From the NCBI RefSeq assembly GCF_016654115.1, contig NZ_JAEQAZ010000004.1:1-64000 (forward strand): a stretch of DNA of 64,000 nt, written 5' to 3'. Positions within the stretch are counted from its first letter, which is position 1, and each line of letters begins with the position of its first letter. Source of the stretch: Streptomyces sp. MBT53 (lineage in GTDB: Bacteria > Actinomycetota > Actinomycetes > Streptomycetales > Streptomycetaceae). Positions 9,100-17,961 of the stretch are shown piece by piece. The translations under genes and the position numbers were made by a program. Under the pieces are notes generated by a model. It saw nothing but the letters and a program-made list of their open reading frames with translations, searched no databases and was not told the DNA's origin.

Positions 9100-10857
9100 G
9101 TGGACGTGAAGACGAAGGCGCGCGAGGTCCGGAAGCAGTTGGGGGCGGCACATCTGTGGTCCCGGCGGCAGATCGTCGGCGAGACGGTGCTGGCTCTGGT
9201 ACTGGGCCTGTTCGCGATGCTGAGTTTCGCCGACGCGGGTACACCGCGGATGATCGCGGCGGCGGTGACCGCCGTGGTGCTCTCGCTGCTGCGACGGTCC
9301 TTCCCGGCGACCGTGCTGGTTCTCACTGGTGCGATCGCCGGTGCGCTCGGCACCTTCGGGGTCGTACTGATGGCCGCGAGCTGGTCGGCGGGGGCGCGGA
9401 TCGAGGCGCCGCGACGGGCACTCGCGCTGTTCGGGACCGCGTTCGTCCTCTTCACGGGGCTGTCCGTCAGCCAAGCGCCCTTCAACCTGTTGGCGGCGCA
9501 GACACTGGTGTTCACCGCGCTCGCGTTCCTGGCGACGACGGTCGTGCCCGGTCTCACCAGTCGCTACCGCGCGCAGCGGCGCAGGCTGGTGCACGCGCTG
9601 CACGAGCACAACGCGCAACTGCTGCGCGAACGCGAGATCATCGCGTCCCACGCGCGCCTGCGTGAGCGGCAGCGCATCGCGCAGGACATGCACGACAGCC
9701 TCGGTCACCAACTGGCGCTGATAGCCGTCCACACGGGCGCCCTGGAGGTGGACCGGGACCTGACGGAGGGCCAGCGCGAGGTGGTGGGCGTCCTGCGGGA
9801 GGCGTCCGTGGCCGCGATGCACGAGCTGCGCGAGGCCGTCGGCATCCTGCACGACGGCACACCGGACCGGGCCCGGGAACACGAGCCCGACCCGGAGCCC
9901 GCGGCCAGGGGTGTGGCGGGGATAACCGACCTGGTGGCGGCGTCGCGAGGCGTGCATTCGGCCGTGGAGCTACGGAGGGTGGGCGAGGCACGGCCATTGA
10001 CCCCCGCCGCCGATCACGCGGCGTACCGGATCGTGCAGGAGGCGCTGACCAATGCCCTGAAGCACGCGCCGGGGGCCGCGATCGCCGTGGAGTTGCGGTA
10101 CGAGCCGGACTCCCTGGTGGTCGAGGTCGCCAACGGGCCGATACCCGTGGCGGCCGGCGGCGGACGGCACACCGTGGTCAGCGGCGGGCAGGGCCTCACC
10201 GGCCTTCAGGAGCGGGCCCGGCTGGTCGGTGGCATGGTGCATACGGGCTCCACGGCCGAGGGCGGGTTCCGGGTCGCGGGCGTGCTGCCGTACGGCCCCC
10301 CGCCGCGCACGCCGGGCGGGGACCAGCGGCGAGCGGACTCGGCACGGAAAGGAACGACGTTCGTCGATGGGGCGAACGACTTCCGGGGGCAGAGCGAAGG
10401 GGTGGTGCCCGGCGACGGTGGTGCGGACATCGACTGGTCCGGCGCGCCGGACAGGCAGAAGGAGTTCGACATCGCCATGGGACGCAAGGGGAAAGGCATT
10501 GTGATCGGATGCGGTGCCGCAGTGGTGGCCTTCCTGGTTCTCGGAGTGCTGGCCGTCGTGCTGGTCGTCAACCTGGTGGAGAAGGAGTCCGACAAGCTCA
10601 TGCTCGAGCCGTCCGTCTACAACTCCGTGAAGGTCGGAGACACCGAGACGGCGGTGCGTGACAGGTTGCCGCACGGTAAGTCGTTCCTGGCCGGGGCCAT
10701 AGACGACGACCGGACACCCGCCGTGCCGCAGGGGGCGACGTGCGCGACCTACCTGTCGACGGAGGACTGGCCGAACGAGGGGGACAAGATGCCTGCCTAC
10801 CGCTTCTGCTTCAAGGACGGCAAACTGATCGAGAAAAAGGCCTACTTGGTCAAGTAG
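9100..10857 (+). CDS. NarL-type sensor histidine kinase with extra C-terminal membrane domain
   Basis: A 585-residue membrane kinase (GTG start at 9100 chosen; the frame is open further upstream). Residues 25-150 hold four to five membrane helices, 185-250 a HisKA_3 domain with phospho-acceptor His198 in QDMHDSLGHQL, and 305-395 an HATPase domain (VQEALTNALKHA, GQGLTGLQERA). Unusually it continues: a charged linker, a membrane helix at about 466-492 (GKGIVIGCGAAVVAFLVLG) and a 90-residue, probably extracytoplasmic tail with two Cys (549 and 570). Partner is the response regulator 31 bases downstream. The signal is unknown. Confidence 0.88.
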   Translation: MDVKTKAREVRKQLGAAHLWSRRQIVGETVLALVLGLFAMLSFADAGTPRMIAAAVTAVVLSLLRRSFPATVLVLTGAIAGALGTFGVVLMAASWSAGARIEAPRRALALFGTAFVLFTGLSVSQAPFNLLAAQTLVFTALAFLATTVVPGLTSRYRAQRRRLVHALHEHNAQLLREREIIASHARLRERQRIAQDMHDSLGHQLALIAVHTGALEVDRDLTEGQREVVGVLREASVAAMHELREAVGILHDGTPDRAREHEPDPEPAARGVAGITDLVAASRGVHSAVELRRVGEARPLTPAADHAAYRIVQEALTNALKHAPGAAIAVELRYEPDSLVVEVANGPIPVAAGGGRHTVVSGGQGLTGLQERARLVGGMVHTGSTAEGGFRVAGVLPYGPPPRTPGGDQRRADSARKGTTFVDGANDFRGQSEGVVPGDGGADIDWSGAPDRQKEFDIAMGRKGKGIVIGCGAAVVAFLVLGVLAVVLVVNLVEKESDKLMLEPSVYNSVKVGDTETAVRDRLPHGKSFLAGAIDDDRTPAVPQGATCATYLSTEDWPNEGDKMPAYRFCFKDGKLIEKKAYLVK

Positions 10858-10888
10858 CAGCCATCGCCGCACGTCCTGCAGGAGAGTC

Positions 10889-11545
10889 GTGATCAGAGTC
10901 CTCGTCGCGGATGACGAACCGCTCATCCGGGCGGGCATCAGGATGATCCTCACCTCCGCCGACGACATCGACGTCGTGGCGGAGGCGGCCAACGGCCGCG
11001 AGGCCGTCGACCTGGTCCGCGCCCACTCCGTCGACGTGGCACTGCTGGACATACAGATGCCCGTGCTGGACGGCTTGTCCGCACTGGCCGAGCTGCGGCG
11101 AGCGGCACCGGCCGTACGACCGCTGATCCTGACGACGTTCGGCGAGCGGGAGAACGTACTGCGTGCGCTGAGCCAGGGGGGCGCCGGGTTCCTGCTGAAG
11201 GACTCGGCGCCGGCCGAGCTGATCCAGGCGGTGCGGGCGGCTGCGGCCGGGGACGCGTATCTGTCGCCGGCCGCCACCCGCCATGTGGTCGACTCGCTCG
11301 CCTCGGGGCAGTCCGCGGCGCGCCGCGCGGAGGCGCGGCGGCGGCTGGAGACACTGAGCACCCGCGAACTGGAGGTGCTCGCACTGCTTGGCGAGGGCCT
11401 GTCGAACGCCGACGCGGGCGAGCGGATCCATGTGAGCGAGGCGACGGTGAAGACGTACGTCAGCCGGATCCTGACGAAGCTGCGGTGCGAGAACCGGGTA
11501 CAGGCGGCGCTGCTCGCGCGGGACGCGGGACTGGAGCCCGGCTGA
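10889..11545 (+). CDS. NarL/LuxR-family response regulator
   Basis: A 218-residue two-domain regulator. The receiver domain has acidic pocket DDE (8-10), phospho-acceptor Asp54 in ALLDIQMPVLDG and the conserved Lys in LLKDSAP near 105. The C-terminal LuxR helix-turn-helix reads LSTRELEVLALLGEGLSNAD and VSEATVKTYVSRILTKL. GTG start after a GGAGAG site. It is the evident partner of the kinase just upstream; targets unknown. Confidence 0.93.
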   Translation: MIRVLVADDEPLIRAGIRMILTSADDIDVVAEAANGREAVDLVRAHSVDVALLDIQMPVLDGLSALAELRRAAPAVRPLILTTFGERENVLRALSQGGAGFLLKDSAPAELIQAVRAAAAGDAYLSPAATRHVVDSLASGQSAARRAEARRRLETLSTRELEVLALLGEGLSNADAGERIHVSEATVKTYVSRILTKLRCENRVQAALLARDAGLEPG

Positions 11546-11771
11546 GGCTCCGGCCCCGCGGTCATCGGGGGTCATGGGTGGTCCTGGGTGCTCAACGACT
11601 GCCCGGGCGGACTCCCAAACACCGGGTCGGTGCGACCGAGCCCGCGGAGATCCTCGTCCGGGAGCTGCACGCGACCTTCGAACCCGGTGCGGTCCGGCCG
11701 GTCGACCCCGGTGTGATCCGCGTCAGAAAGCGACTTGCCGCGCCGGCGGCCCGCCTGGGTAGAGTCGGGCG

Positions 11772-12275
11772 GTGCCCGAGTTGCAGCGGCTGCGCGCCGA
11801 TCATGCCCCGGCGGTCCTGGCCTTCGAGTTGGCGAACCGCGCTTACTTCGCCGCCTCCGTCACCGACCGCGGCGACAGCTACTTCGAGCGCTTCTCCGAC
11901 CGGTACGACGCCCTGCTGGCCGAGCAGGAAGCCGGGATCTGCGCCTTCCACGTACTCGTCGACGAGGACGGCTCGGTCCTCGGCAGGTTCAATCTCTTCG
12001 ACCTCGTCGAGGGCGGCAGCGCCGACCTCGGCTACCGGGTGGCACAGCACGTAGCCGGGCAGGGTGTGGCCACCGCGACCGTCGAGGAACTGTGCCGGCT
12101 GGCGGCGTCACGGCACGGTCTGCGTATGCTCCGGGCGGCCACCTCGGACGAGAACATCGCGTCCCAGAAGGTGCTGGCCAAGGCCGGGTTCGTCCCGGTC
12201 GGCCGCGCGCTCCCGTCCGAGATCGGTGGCAAGCAGGGCACGTGGTACGAGCGCACCCTCACCCCAGCAGACTGA
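11772..12275 (+). CDS. GNAT-family N-acetyltransferase
   Basis: A 167-residue RimJ/RimL-like GNAT. The acetyl-CoA pyrophosphate loop is degenerate: VAGQGVATATVEELCRLA around residue 92-110 instead of Q/RxxGxG/A with Arg, and the later SDENIASQKVLAKAGFVPVG is the typical Asn/Gly motif of the fold. Start is GTG. Its 3' end overlaps the convergent peptidase gene by 17 bases. The 225 bases before it, following the response regulator, hold no recognisable gene. Acceptor substrate unknown. Confidence 0.85.
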   Translation: MPELQRLRADHAPAVLAFELANRAYFAASVTDRGDSYFERFSDRYDALLAEQEAGICAFHVLVDEDGSVLGRFNLFDLVEGGSADLGYRVAQHVAGQGVATATVEELCRLAASRHGLRMLRAATSDENIASQKVLAKAGFVPVGRALPSEIGGKQGTWYERTLTPAD

Positions 12276-13326
12276 GCAGCGCTGTCGCGGGCAGCGGCCA
12301 ACGGGTGTGCCCGCGCGGCCCGGTCACCCGGGTCGCGGTGAGCAGTGAGTTCAGGACCGCCTCTTCCACGGCGTCCAGCACCGCGCCGAAGAGGACATCG
12401 AGCCCGGCGTCGGGCACCACCGCCGGTCCGGCGGGCGTGCCCAGAGGACGGGTGCCGAACGCGAGGCCGTAGTCGCCGCTGCCGTGGCCGTAACCCGCAC
12501 CGACCCGGGCCAGCGCGTAGACGGCTCGGCGGGCGAGCCGGGTCAGTTGGCGGGCGTCGAGGGGCGCGTCGGTCGCGACCACGACCATGCAGGAGCCGGT
12601 CTCCGAACCGGAATCGGACTCCTCGGCGGGGACGCCCACGTCTGCGGGAGTGACCGTACGGCCGCGTACTCGCAGGATGCCGGCGAAGTTGGCCTGCACC
12701 AGCACACCGAGCGTCGTCTCCCGGCCCGCGAGCGGTACGCGTCGCGACGAGGTGCCGATGCCGGCCTTGAAGCCGAGCGCGGTCATGCCGGTGCCCGCGC
12801 CGACCGAGCCCTCGGCGACCGGCCCGGCGGACGCGGAGTCGAGTGCGGCGCGGACGTGTTCCTCGCGGACCGGACGCGACCGGATGTCGGACAGCAGACC
12901 GTCGTTGCACTCCCCCACCACGGGGTTCACACTCCGGGCGTCCGCTCCCTCGGGCCGTTCCAGGACCCAGCCGACGAGAGCGTCGGCGACCCGGAAGGCG
13001 GACAGCGTCGAGGTGAGCAGCACCGGGGTCTCCAGCGCGCCGAGTTCGGCGAGCTGCGTGGTGCCGAGGAGCTTGCCGTAGCCGTTGCCCGCGAACACCC
13101 CTGCGGGCAACGGGCTTGCGGGGCCCACTCCTTCGGGCACGATCGCGGTGACGCCGCTGTGCACGTGCGGCGGGCGGATCAGTGTGGTGTGCCCGACCCT
13201 GATCCCGGGCACGTCCGTGACCGCGTTGTGCGTCCCCGTGGGCAAGTCGCCGATACCGAGCCCGAGTTCACGGGCTCGGCGGAGGACGGCGGGCGCGCGC
13301 GGAACGGGGCGGGGCGACTCGGACAT
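12259..13326 (-). CDS. P1-family peptidase (DmpA / L-aminopeptidase-D-esterase)
   Basis: A 355-residue Ntn-type hydrolase precursor of the peptidase S58 (DmpA) family. It starts with GIGDLPTGTHNAVTDVPGIRVGHTT, and the predicted autoprocessing site is Gly244-Ser245 in ETGSCMVVVATDAPL, where Ser becomes the N-terminal nucleophile of the beta chain. GHGSGDYGLAFGT near residue 285 is also conserved. DmpA members cleave short N-terminal peptides or amino-acid amides; the substrate here is unknown. It stands alone, convergent with the GNAT gene. Confidence 0.88.
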   Translation of the reverse strand: MSESPRPVPRAPAVLRRARELGLGIGDLPTGTHNAVTDVPGIRVGHTTLIRPPHVHSGVTAIVPEGVGPASPLPAGVFAGNGYGKLLGTTQLAELGALETPVLLTSTLSAFRVADALVGWVLERPEGADARSVNPVVGECNDGLLSDIRSRPVREEHVRAALDSASAGPVAEGSVGAGTGMTALGFKAGIGTSSRRVPLAGRETTLGVLVQANFAGILRVRGRTVTPADVGVPAEESDSGSETGSCMVVVATDAPLDARQLTRLARRAVYALARVGAGYGHGSGDYGLAFGTRPLGTPAGPAVVPDAGLDVLFGAVLDAVEEAVLNSLLTATRVTGPRGHTRWPLPATALLSLLG

Positions 13327-13392
13327 GGCCAGACACTACGGCAGCACGGGTCACACCGGCGGACGAAGGTCACCCGCCCCGCGTTGTCGTTG

Positions 13393-14391
13393 TCAGCCGG
13401 CGGCGAGGAGTTCCAGGGTGTCGATCACCCGGTTGGAGAAGCCCCACTCGTTGTCGTACCAGGCGACGACCTTCACATGACGGCCGTCGACGCGGGTGAG
13501 GGCCGAATCGAAGATCGACGAGGCCGGGTTGCCGGTGATGTCGGAGGACACGAGTGCGTCCTCGGAGTACTCCAGGACGCCCGCGAGGGGTCCCTCGGCC
13601 GCGGTGCGGTAGGCCGCCAGCACGTCCTCGCGGGTCACGTCGCGGGAAACCGTGGTGTTGAGCTCGACGATCGAGCCCACCGGCACGGGTACCCGGATCG
13701 AGTCGCCCGACAGCTTGCCGTCGAGGTTCGGCAGGACGTGACCGATCGCCTTGGCGGCGCCGGTCGTGGTCGGCACGATGTTGACCGCGGCGGCACGGGC
13801 GCGGCGGGCGTCGCGGTGCGGGCCGTCCTGCAGGTTCTGCTCCTGCGTGTAGGCGTGCACCGTGGTCATGAAACCGTGCTCGATACCGGCGAGTTCATCG
13901 AGCACCGCGGCCAGAGGCGCCAGCGCGTTGGTCGTGCAGGAGGCGTTCGACACGACCGTGTGCGTGGCCGGGTCGTAGGCGTCGTTGTTCACCCCGAACG
14001 CGAGCGTGACGTCGGCGCCGTCCGAGGGCGCGCTGACGAGGACCTTGCGCGCACCCGCGTCGAGGTGGACGCGAGCGGCCTTGGCGGAGGTGAAACGGCC
14101 GGTGGACTCAAGGACGAGGTCGACATTCAACTCGGCCCAGGGCAGGTCCGCAGGCTCGCGCTCGGCGAGCACCTTGATACGCCGGCCGTCGACGACAAGG
14201 GTGTCCCCGTCGACGGAGACCGGGCGGCCGAGCCGGCCGGACGTCGTGTCGAAGGCGAGCAGCCGGGCCAAAGTGGCGGGCTCCGTCAGGTCGTTGACGG
14301 CGACGACTTCGAGGGTGCTGTCGCGTTCGAGCAGGGCGCGCAGCACATTGCGTCCGATGCGGCCGAATCCATTGATGGCGATGCGAGTCAT
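13393..14391 (-). CDS. gap: Glyceraldehyde-3-phosphate dehydrogenase, type I
   Basis: A 332-residue cytoplasmic GAPDH. The NAD domain starts IAINGFGRIGRNVLRAL, the catalytic Cys152 is in SNASCTTNALAPLA, followed by the His in MTTVHAYT near 178 and the phosphate-binding segments RRARAAAVNIVPTTTGAAKA. All catalytic residues are present and the length is normal. It is monocistronic here, away from pgk/tpi, suggesting an accessory GAPDH paralogue rather than the central glycolytic copy (inference). Confidence 0.95.
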   Translation of the reverse strand: MTRIAINGFGRIGRNVLRALLERDSTLEVVAVNDLTEPATLARLLAFDTTSGRLGRPVSVDGDTLVVDGRRIKVLAEREPADLPWAELNVDLVLESTGRFTSAKAARVHLDAGARKVLVSAPSDGADVTLAFGVNNDAYDPATHTVVSNASCTTNALAPLAAVLDELAGIEHGFMTTVHAYTQEQNLQDGPHRDARRARAAAVNIVPTTTGAAKAIGHVLPNLDGKLSGDSIRVPVPVGSIVELNTTVSRDVTREDVLAAYRTAAEGPLAGVLEYSEDALVSSDITGNPASSIFDSALTRVDGRHVKVVAWYDNEWGFSNRVIDTLELLAAG

Positions 14392-14521
14392 AAGTGAAGT
14401 CCCTTCGGTTCCACACCAGGCTCGCGCGTGGCGACCGGCGGTGACAGTGGCGCGATCGCCACGGTTCAAAAGGATTTCGCCAAAGCCGTAGCCGAGGCGA
14501 GTAGCCGTCGCGCCGTCTCGG

Positions 14522-15478
14522 CTACTCCCCCTGTGCGAAGGTGCGCCGGTATTCGCTCGGTGTGGTGCCGAGCAGGCGGTGGAAGTGCAGCCGGAGGTTC
14601 GCGCCGGTGCCGAGGCCGACGTCGGCGGCGATCTGCTCGACGCTGCGCTCGGACCGTTCGAGCAGTTCGCGGGCCATGTCGATGCGGGCGCGCATGACCC
14701 ACTGCATCGGCGTGTAGCCGGTCTCGTCGACGAAGCGCCGCGAGAAGGTGCGCGGCGAGACCGCGGCCTGCCGGGCCAGTGTTTCGAGGGTGAGGGGCTC
14801 GCCGAGTCGGTGCAGTGCCCACTCGCGGGTGGCGGCGAACCGTTCGCCGAGCGGCTCGGGCACACTGCGCGGCACGTACTGCGCCTGGCCGCCGCTGCGG
14901 TAGGGGGCCGCGACCAGGCGCCGGGCCGCGTGGTTGGACGCGGCCACTCCGAGGTCGCCGCGCAGGATGTGCAGGCAGAGGTCGATGCCGGAGGCGGCGC
15001 CCGCCGAGGTCAGCATGCTGCCCTCGTCGACGAACAGGACGTTCTCGTCGACTTTGACGAGCGGGTACTTGGCCGCGAGTGCCCGCGTGTAGTGCCAGTG
15101 GGTCGTCGCCCGCTTGCCGTCGAGCAGGCCGGTGGCGGCGAGCGCGAAGGCGCCGGTCGAGATCGCGGCGAGCCGTGCACCCCGGTCGTGGGCGGTGATC
15201 AGCGCGTCGAGGACGGCCTGCGGCGGGTCCTCACGGTCCGGGAACCGGTAGCCGGGGACGAAGACGATGTCGGCCCAGGTCAGCGCGTCGAGGCCGTCGG
15301 CGACGTGGTACGACAGGCCGTCGCCGCCAGTGACCAGACCGGGAGCAGCCCCGCACAGCCGCACCTCGTACGGCATGCTCGCCCGTGTCGTGAAGACCTG
15401 CGCGGGGATGCCGACGTCGAGCGGTTTGGCGCCTTCGAGGACGAGGACGGCGACACGGCGGAGGCGGGCGGCTGACAC
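14522..15478 (-). CDS. GlxA-family transcriptional regulator (DJ-1/PfpI plus AraC domain)
   Basis: A 318-residue protein with an N-terminal DJ-1/PfpI-like domain and a C-terminal AraC helix-turn-helix pair (LTLETLARQAAVSPRTFSRRF and RSVEQIAADVGLGTGANLRLHF). The DJ-1 nucleophile position reads AISTGAFALA, with Ser where active members have Cys, as usual for regulators using the fold for sensing. GTG start at 15478. It lies between gap and a toxin-antitoxin pair; target genes are not evident. Confidence 0.9.
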   Translation of the reverse strand: MSAARLRRVAVLVLEGAKPLDVGIPAQVFTTRASMPYEVRLCGAAPGLVTGGDGLSYHVADGLDALTWADIVFVPGYRFPDREDPPQAVLDALITAHDRGARLAAISTGAFALAATGLLDGKRATTHWHYTRALAAKYPLVKVDENVLFVDEGSMLTSAGAASGIDLCLHILRGDLGVAASNHAARRLVAAPYRSGGQAQYVPRSVPEPLGERFAATREWALHRLGEPLTLETLARQAAVSPRTFSRRFVDETGYTPMQWVMRARIDMARELLERSERSVEQIAADVGLGTGANLRLHFHRLLGTTPSEYRRTFAQGE

Positions 15479-15536
15479 GGGTCCAGCGTACGCAGCGGTA
15501 GGGCCACCCGGGCGCGAGGACCCGGGAAGGACCAGG

Positions 15537-15914
15537 TCAGACCTTCCAGGAGCGCAGCTGGTCGGCGACGGCCACGACACCGACGCGGGTGTCGCGGATC
15601 TTGCGGACGAGTTCGGAGAGCGCGCCGTAGGGCGGGTCGATGCCCTCGCCGGACTGGCCCATGTACTGGGCGGCGACGAACGCTGCGTACAGACTGTTGC
15701 GGTGCGGGAGCGGCTCCAGGCGCACGATGGTGTGCATGAGCGCGGCGGCCCGCCAGGCAGCGTCCGGGTCGGCGGCGGCGAGGGTCGGCAGTTTGGTCTT
15801 GTGCCGGGCCACGGCGGCCACGAGCGCGGAGTAGTCCGAGACCGACATGTCCTCGTCGGAGAGGGCGGCCTCCTGGACGTCGAGCAGCCAGGAGACGTCG
15901 ATGTACAGGTGCAT
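15537..15914 (-). CDS. Fic/Doc-like toxin component
   Basis: A 125-residue protein beginning MHLYIDVSWLLDVQE, resembling actinomycete proteins annotated as Fic-family toxin component. The Fic-fold segment is LEPLPHRNSLYAAFVAAQYM near residue 68-87, in place of the canonical HPFxxGNxR, so AMP-transfer or kinase chemistry may be altered or lost. The start overlaps the antitoxin stop (TGATG), as in a typical antitoxin-toxin operon. Toxicity is inferred from family and arrangement. Confidence 0.7.
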   Translation of the reverse strand: MHLYIDVSWLLDVQEAALSDEDMSVSDYSALVAAVARHKTKLPTLAAADPDAAWRAAALMHTIVRLEPLPHRNSLYAAFVAAQYMGQSGEGIDPPYGALSELVRKIRDTRVGVVAVADQLRSWKV

Positions 15915-16150
15915 CAGGCGGCCGCGGCCCCACCGCGCTCGGAGGGCGGCACCTCTTCGGGGAAGGCGTCGTCGAACTCGCCGCGCAGCCGCTCGGCCCA
16001 CAAGGACGCGCCGGCGACGAACCTCCCGCGCTGCATCTCGCGGACGCCGAGGTCGTGCAGGTACTGCTTGAGGCTTTTGCCCTCGGCCGCGGCCGCGGCG
16101 CGCACTCCGTCGAGTTCCTCTTCGGTGAAGGACACATTCAGTGATGGCAT
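15914..16150 (-). CDS. Antitoxin of the Fic/Doc-like pair
   Basis: A 78-residue protein with a short N-terminal strand-helix-helix, MPSLNVSFTEEELDGVRAA, typical of ribbon-helix-helix DNA-binding antitoxins, and an acidic, Ala-rich C-terminus that may wrap the toxin. It precedes the toxin gene with a one-base overlap and presumably represses its own operon. The adjacent divergent SDR gene leaves less than 90 bases for both promoters. Confidence 0.72.
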   Translation of the reverse strand: MPSLNVSFTEEELDGVRAAAAAEGKSLKQYLHDLGVREMQRGRFVAGASLWAERLRGEFDDAFPEEVPPSERGGAAAA

Positions 16151-16237
16151 GGGTCGATGGTACCTAGTTGGTGCCGCCGGTGCGAGAGGCCCGTCCCCCG
16201 GGGCCGCATCGCCGGGGCGGGCGCCTAGGCTGCGGGA

Positions 16238-17017
16238 ATGATCTCTCGCGACTATCTCTTCGACATGTTCGCGCTGGACGGCCGGGTGGCCGTGGTGACG
16301 GGCGGCAGTTCCGGCATCGGCCGGGCGGTCGCCGGGGCGCTCGCGCGGGCGGGGGCCCAGGTCGTCGTAGTGGCCCGAAAGGAGGCTGAACTGGCCGCCA
16401 CCGTCGAGGAGTTGGTGGCGGAGGGGTGCCGGGCCGCGTGGGTGAGCGGTGATCTGGGGACCCGTGACGGAGTGCGTACGGCGGCGGAGGCCGCGGCCGG
16501 AGTGTTCGGTGAGCCGGACATTCTCGTGAACAGTGCCGGGATCAACCTCCGGCCGCCGATGGGCGAGTTGGGCGAGGAAGTGTGGGACACCACGATGGCG
16601 GTGAACCTGGAGGCGCCCTACCTCCTGGGGCAGCGCTTCGGTCCGGGCATGGCCGAGCGGGGCTTCGGGCGGATCATCCACATCACCTCCCAGCAGGCGC
16701 ATCGCGCGTTCGTGCAGAGCGGCGCCTACGGGGTGTCCAAGGGGGCGTTGGAGTCGCTGGCCCGGTCGCAGGCCGAGGCGTGGTCGCCGTACGGCGTCAC
16801 CTGCAACACGCTGGTGCCGGGGTTCGTGATGACGCCGCTCAACGCGCGGCTGTCGGACGACCCGGAGAAGGTGGCGGCGCTGGCCGCCCGAACGATGGTC
16901 GGGCGCAACGGACTTGCCGAAGATTTCGCGGGCGCCGCGGTGTTCCTGGCGAGCCGCGCCTCCGCCTATGTCACCGGCCAGTCGGTCTTCGTGGACGGCG
17001 GGTTCTCCGTGCACTAG
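16238..17017 (+). CDS. SDR-family NAD(P)-dependent oxidoreductase
   Basis: A 259-residue classical short-chain dehydrogenase. Cofactor motif VVTGGSSGIGRAVAGAL (residues 19-35), NSAGI (NNAG-type) near 96, catalytic Ser in HITSQQAH and YGVSKGALESLARSQ with Tyr and Lys near 165-170; the C-terminal FVDGGFSVH is usual. Substrate is not predictable; gluconate 5-dehydrogenase-like and 3-oxoacyl-reductase-like enzymes share this pattern. The gene appears monocistronic. Confidence 0.92.
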   Translation: MISRDYLFDMFALDGRVAVVTGGSSGIGRAVAGALARAGAQVVVVARKEAELAATVEELVAEGCRAAWVSGDLGTRDGVRTAAEAAAGVFGEPDILVNSAGINLRPPMGELGEEVWDTTMAVNLEAPYLLGQRFGPGMAERGFGRIIHITSQQAHRAFVQSGAYGVSKGALESLARSQAEAWSPYGVTCNTLVPGFVMTPLNARLSDDPEKVAALAARTMVGRNGLAEDFAGAAVFLASRASAYVTGQSVFVDGGFSVH

Positions 17018-17105
17018 GCCAACACCCTGTGGATATCGCCCAGTTGGAGATCGGGTCGCGGGCGTCGTGGCACACTGCTGGCCGACGGATCACAGGAGGA
17101 CCGGA

Positions 17106-17909
17106 ATGACACCTGCCGGATTAGGTGCGGACGGCATAGACACGAGCAGACCCCAATCGGCCCGCATGTACGACTACTTCCTCGGCGGCAAGGACAACTA
17201 CCCCGTCGACTGGGAAGCCGCGGAGAGGGTCATCGCCCTGTTCCCCGCTGTCCGGCACATGGCCCGGGTGAACCGTGACTTCATGCACCGGGCATCCCGG
17301 CTGCTGGCGGGGCGGGGAATCCGTCAGTTCCTCGACATCGGTACCGGGATACCCACCCGGCCCAACCTCCACCAGGTCGTCCAGGCCGTCGAGCCCGGCG
17401 CCCGCGTGGTCTACGCGGACAACGACCCGATCGTCCTCAGACATGCCGAGGCGCTGCTTCACAGCACGCCTGAGGGGAGTACGACGTACATCCAGGCCGA
17501 TGTGAGAGAGCCGGCGAAGATCCTCGCGGCGGCGAAGGAGGTGCTGGACTTCGAGCAGCCGGTCGCCCTGTCCCTGGTGGCACTTCTGCATCTGGTGGCC
17601 GACGAGGACGATCCCCACGGCATCGTCGGCGAACTGGTCGCGGCACTGGCGCCCGGCAGTTACCTGGCCCTTTCCCACGCGACCGGTGACTTCGATCCCG
17701 AGACCTGGGAACGGGTCGTCGAGGTCTACCGCAGGGGCGGCACGCCCGCGCAGGTACGGTCGGGCGACGAATTCACCGCGTTCTTCACGGGACTTGAGCT
17801 TGTCGAACCGGGCATAGAACTCGCGGCGCGCTGGCATCCCGAAGCCGGGGAACAGCCGAGCGGGACCGAACGGATCCCGCTGTACGTCGGAGTCGCCCGC
17901 ACGGTGTGA
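17106..17909 (+). CDS. DUF574-type SAM-dependent methyltransferase
   Basis: A 267-residue protein of the Methyltransf_19 / DUF574 family, abundant in streptomycetes. Family landmarks are DTSRPQSARMYDYFLGGKDNY near the N-terminus, the SAM motif QFLDIGTGIPTRPN near residue 77-90 and YADNDPIVLRHAEALL. AGGAGG sits 6 bases before the ATG. Biological substrate is unknown for the family. Confidence 0.92.
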   Translation: MTPAGLGADGIDTSRPQSARMYDYFLGGKDNYPVDWEAAERVIALFPAVRHMARVNRDFMHRASRLLAGRGIRQFLDIGTGIPTRPNLHQVVQAVEPGARVVYADNDPIVLRHAEALLHSTPEGSTTYIQADVREPAKILAAAKEVLDFEQPVALSLVALLHLVADEDDPHGIVGELVAALAPGSYLALSHATGDFDPETWERVVEVYRRGGTPAQVRSGDEFTAFFTGLELVEPGIELAARWHPEAGEQPSGTERIPLYVGVARTV

Positions 17910-17914
17910 CGCGC

Positions 17915-17947
17915 CGAGCGCGGTGTTCTTCTCGATCACCGCGCTCG
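17915..17947. terminator. Bidirectional hairpin between convergent genes
   Basis: Perfect 11-bp inverted repeat CGAGCGCGGTG (17915-17925) and CACCGCGCTCG (17937-17947) with an 11-base loop, six bases after the methyltransferase stop and 14 before the end of cbtA. No T tract, as is common in high-GC actinomycetes. Confidence 0.7.
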
Positions 17948-17961
17948 ACATGGGGAGTTGG

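Noticed and set aside
11546..11771. Open frame through the gap between response regulator and GNAT gene
   Set aside because: No ribosome site, no recognised family, and it is a continuation from the response-regulator shadow frame.
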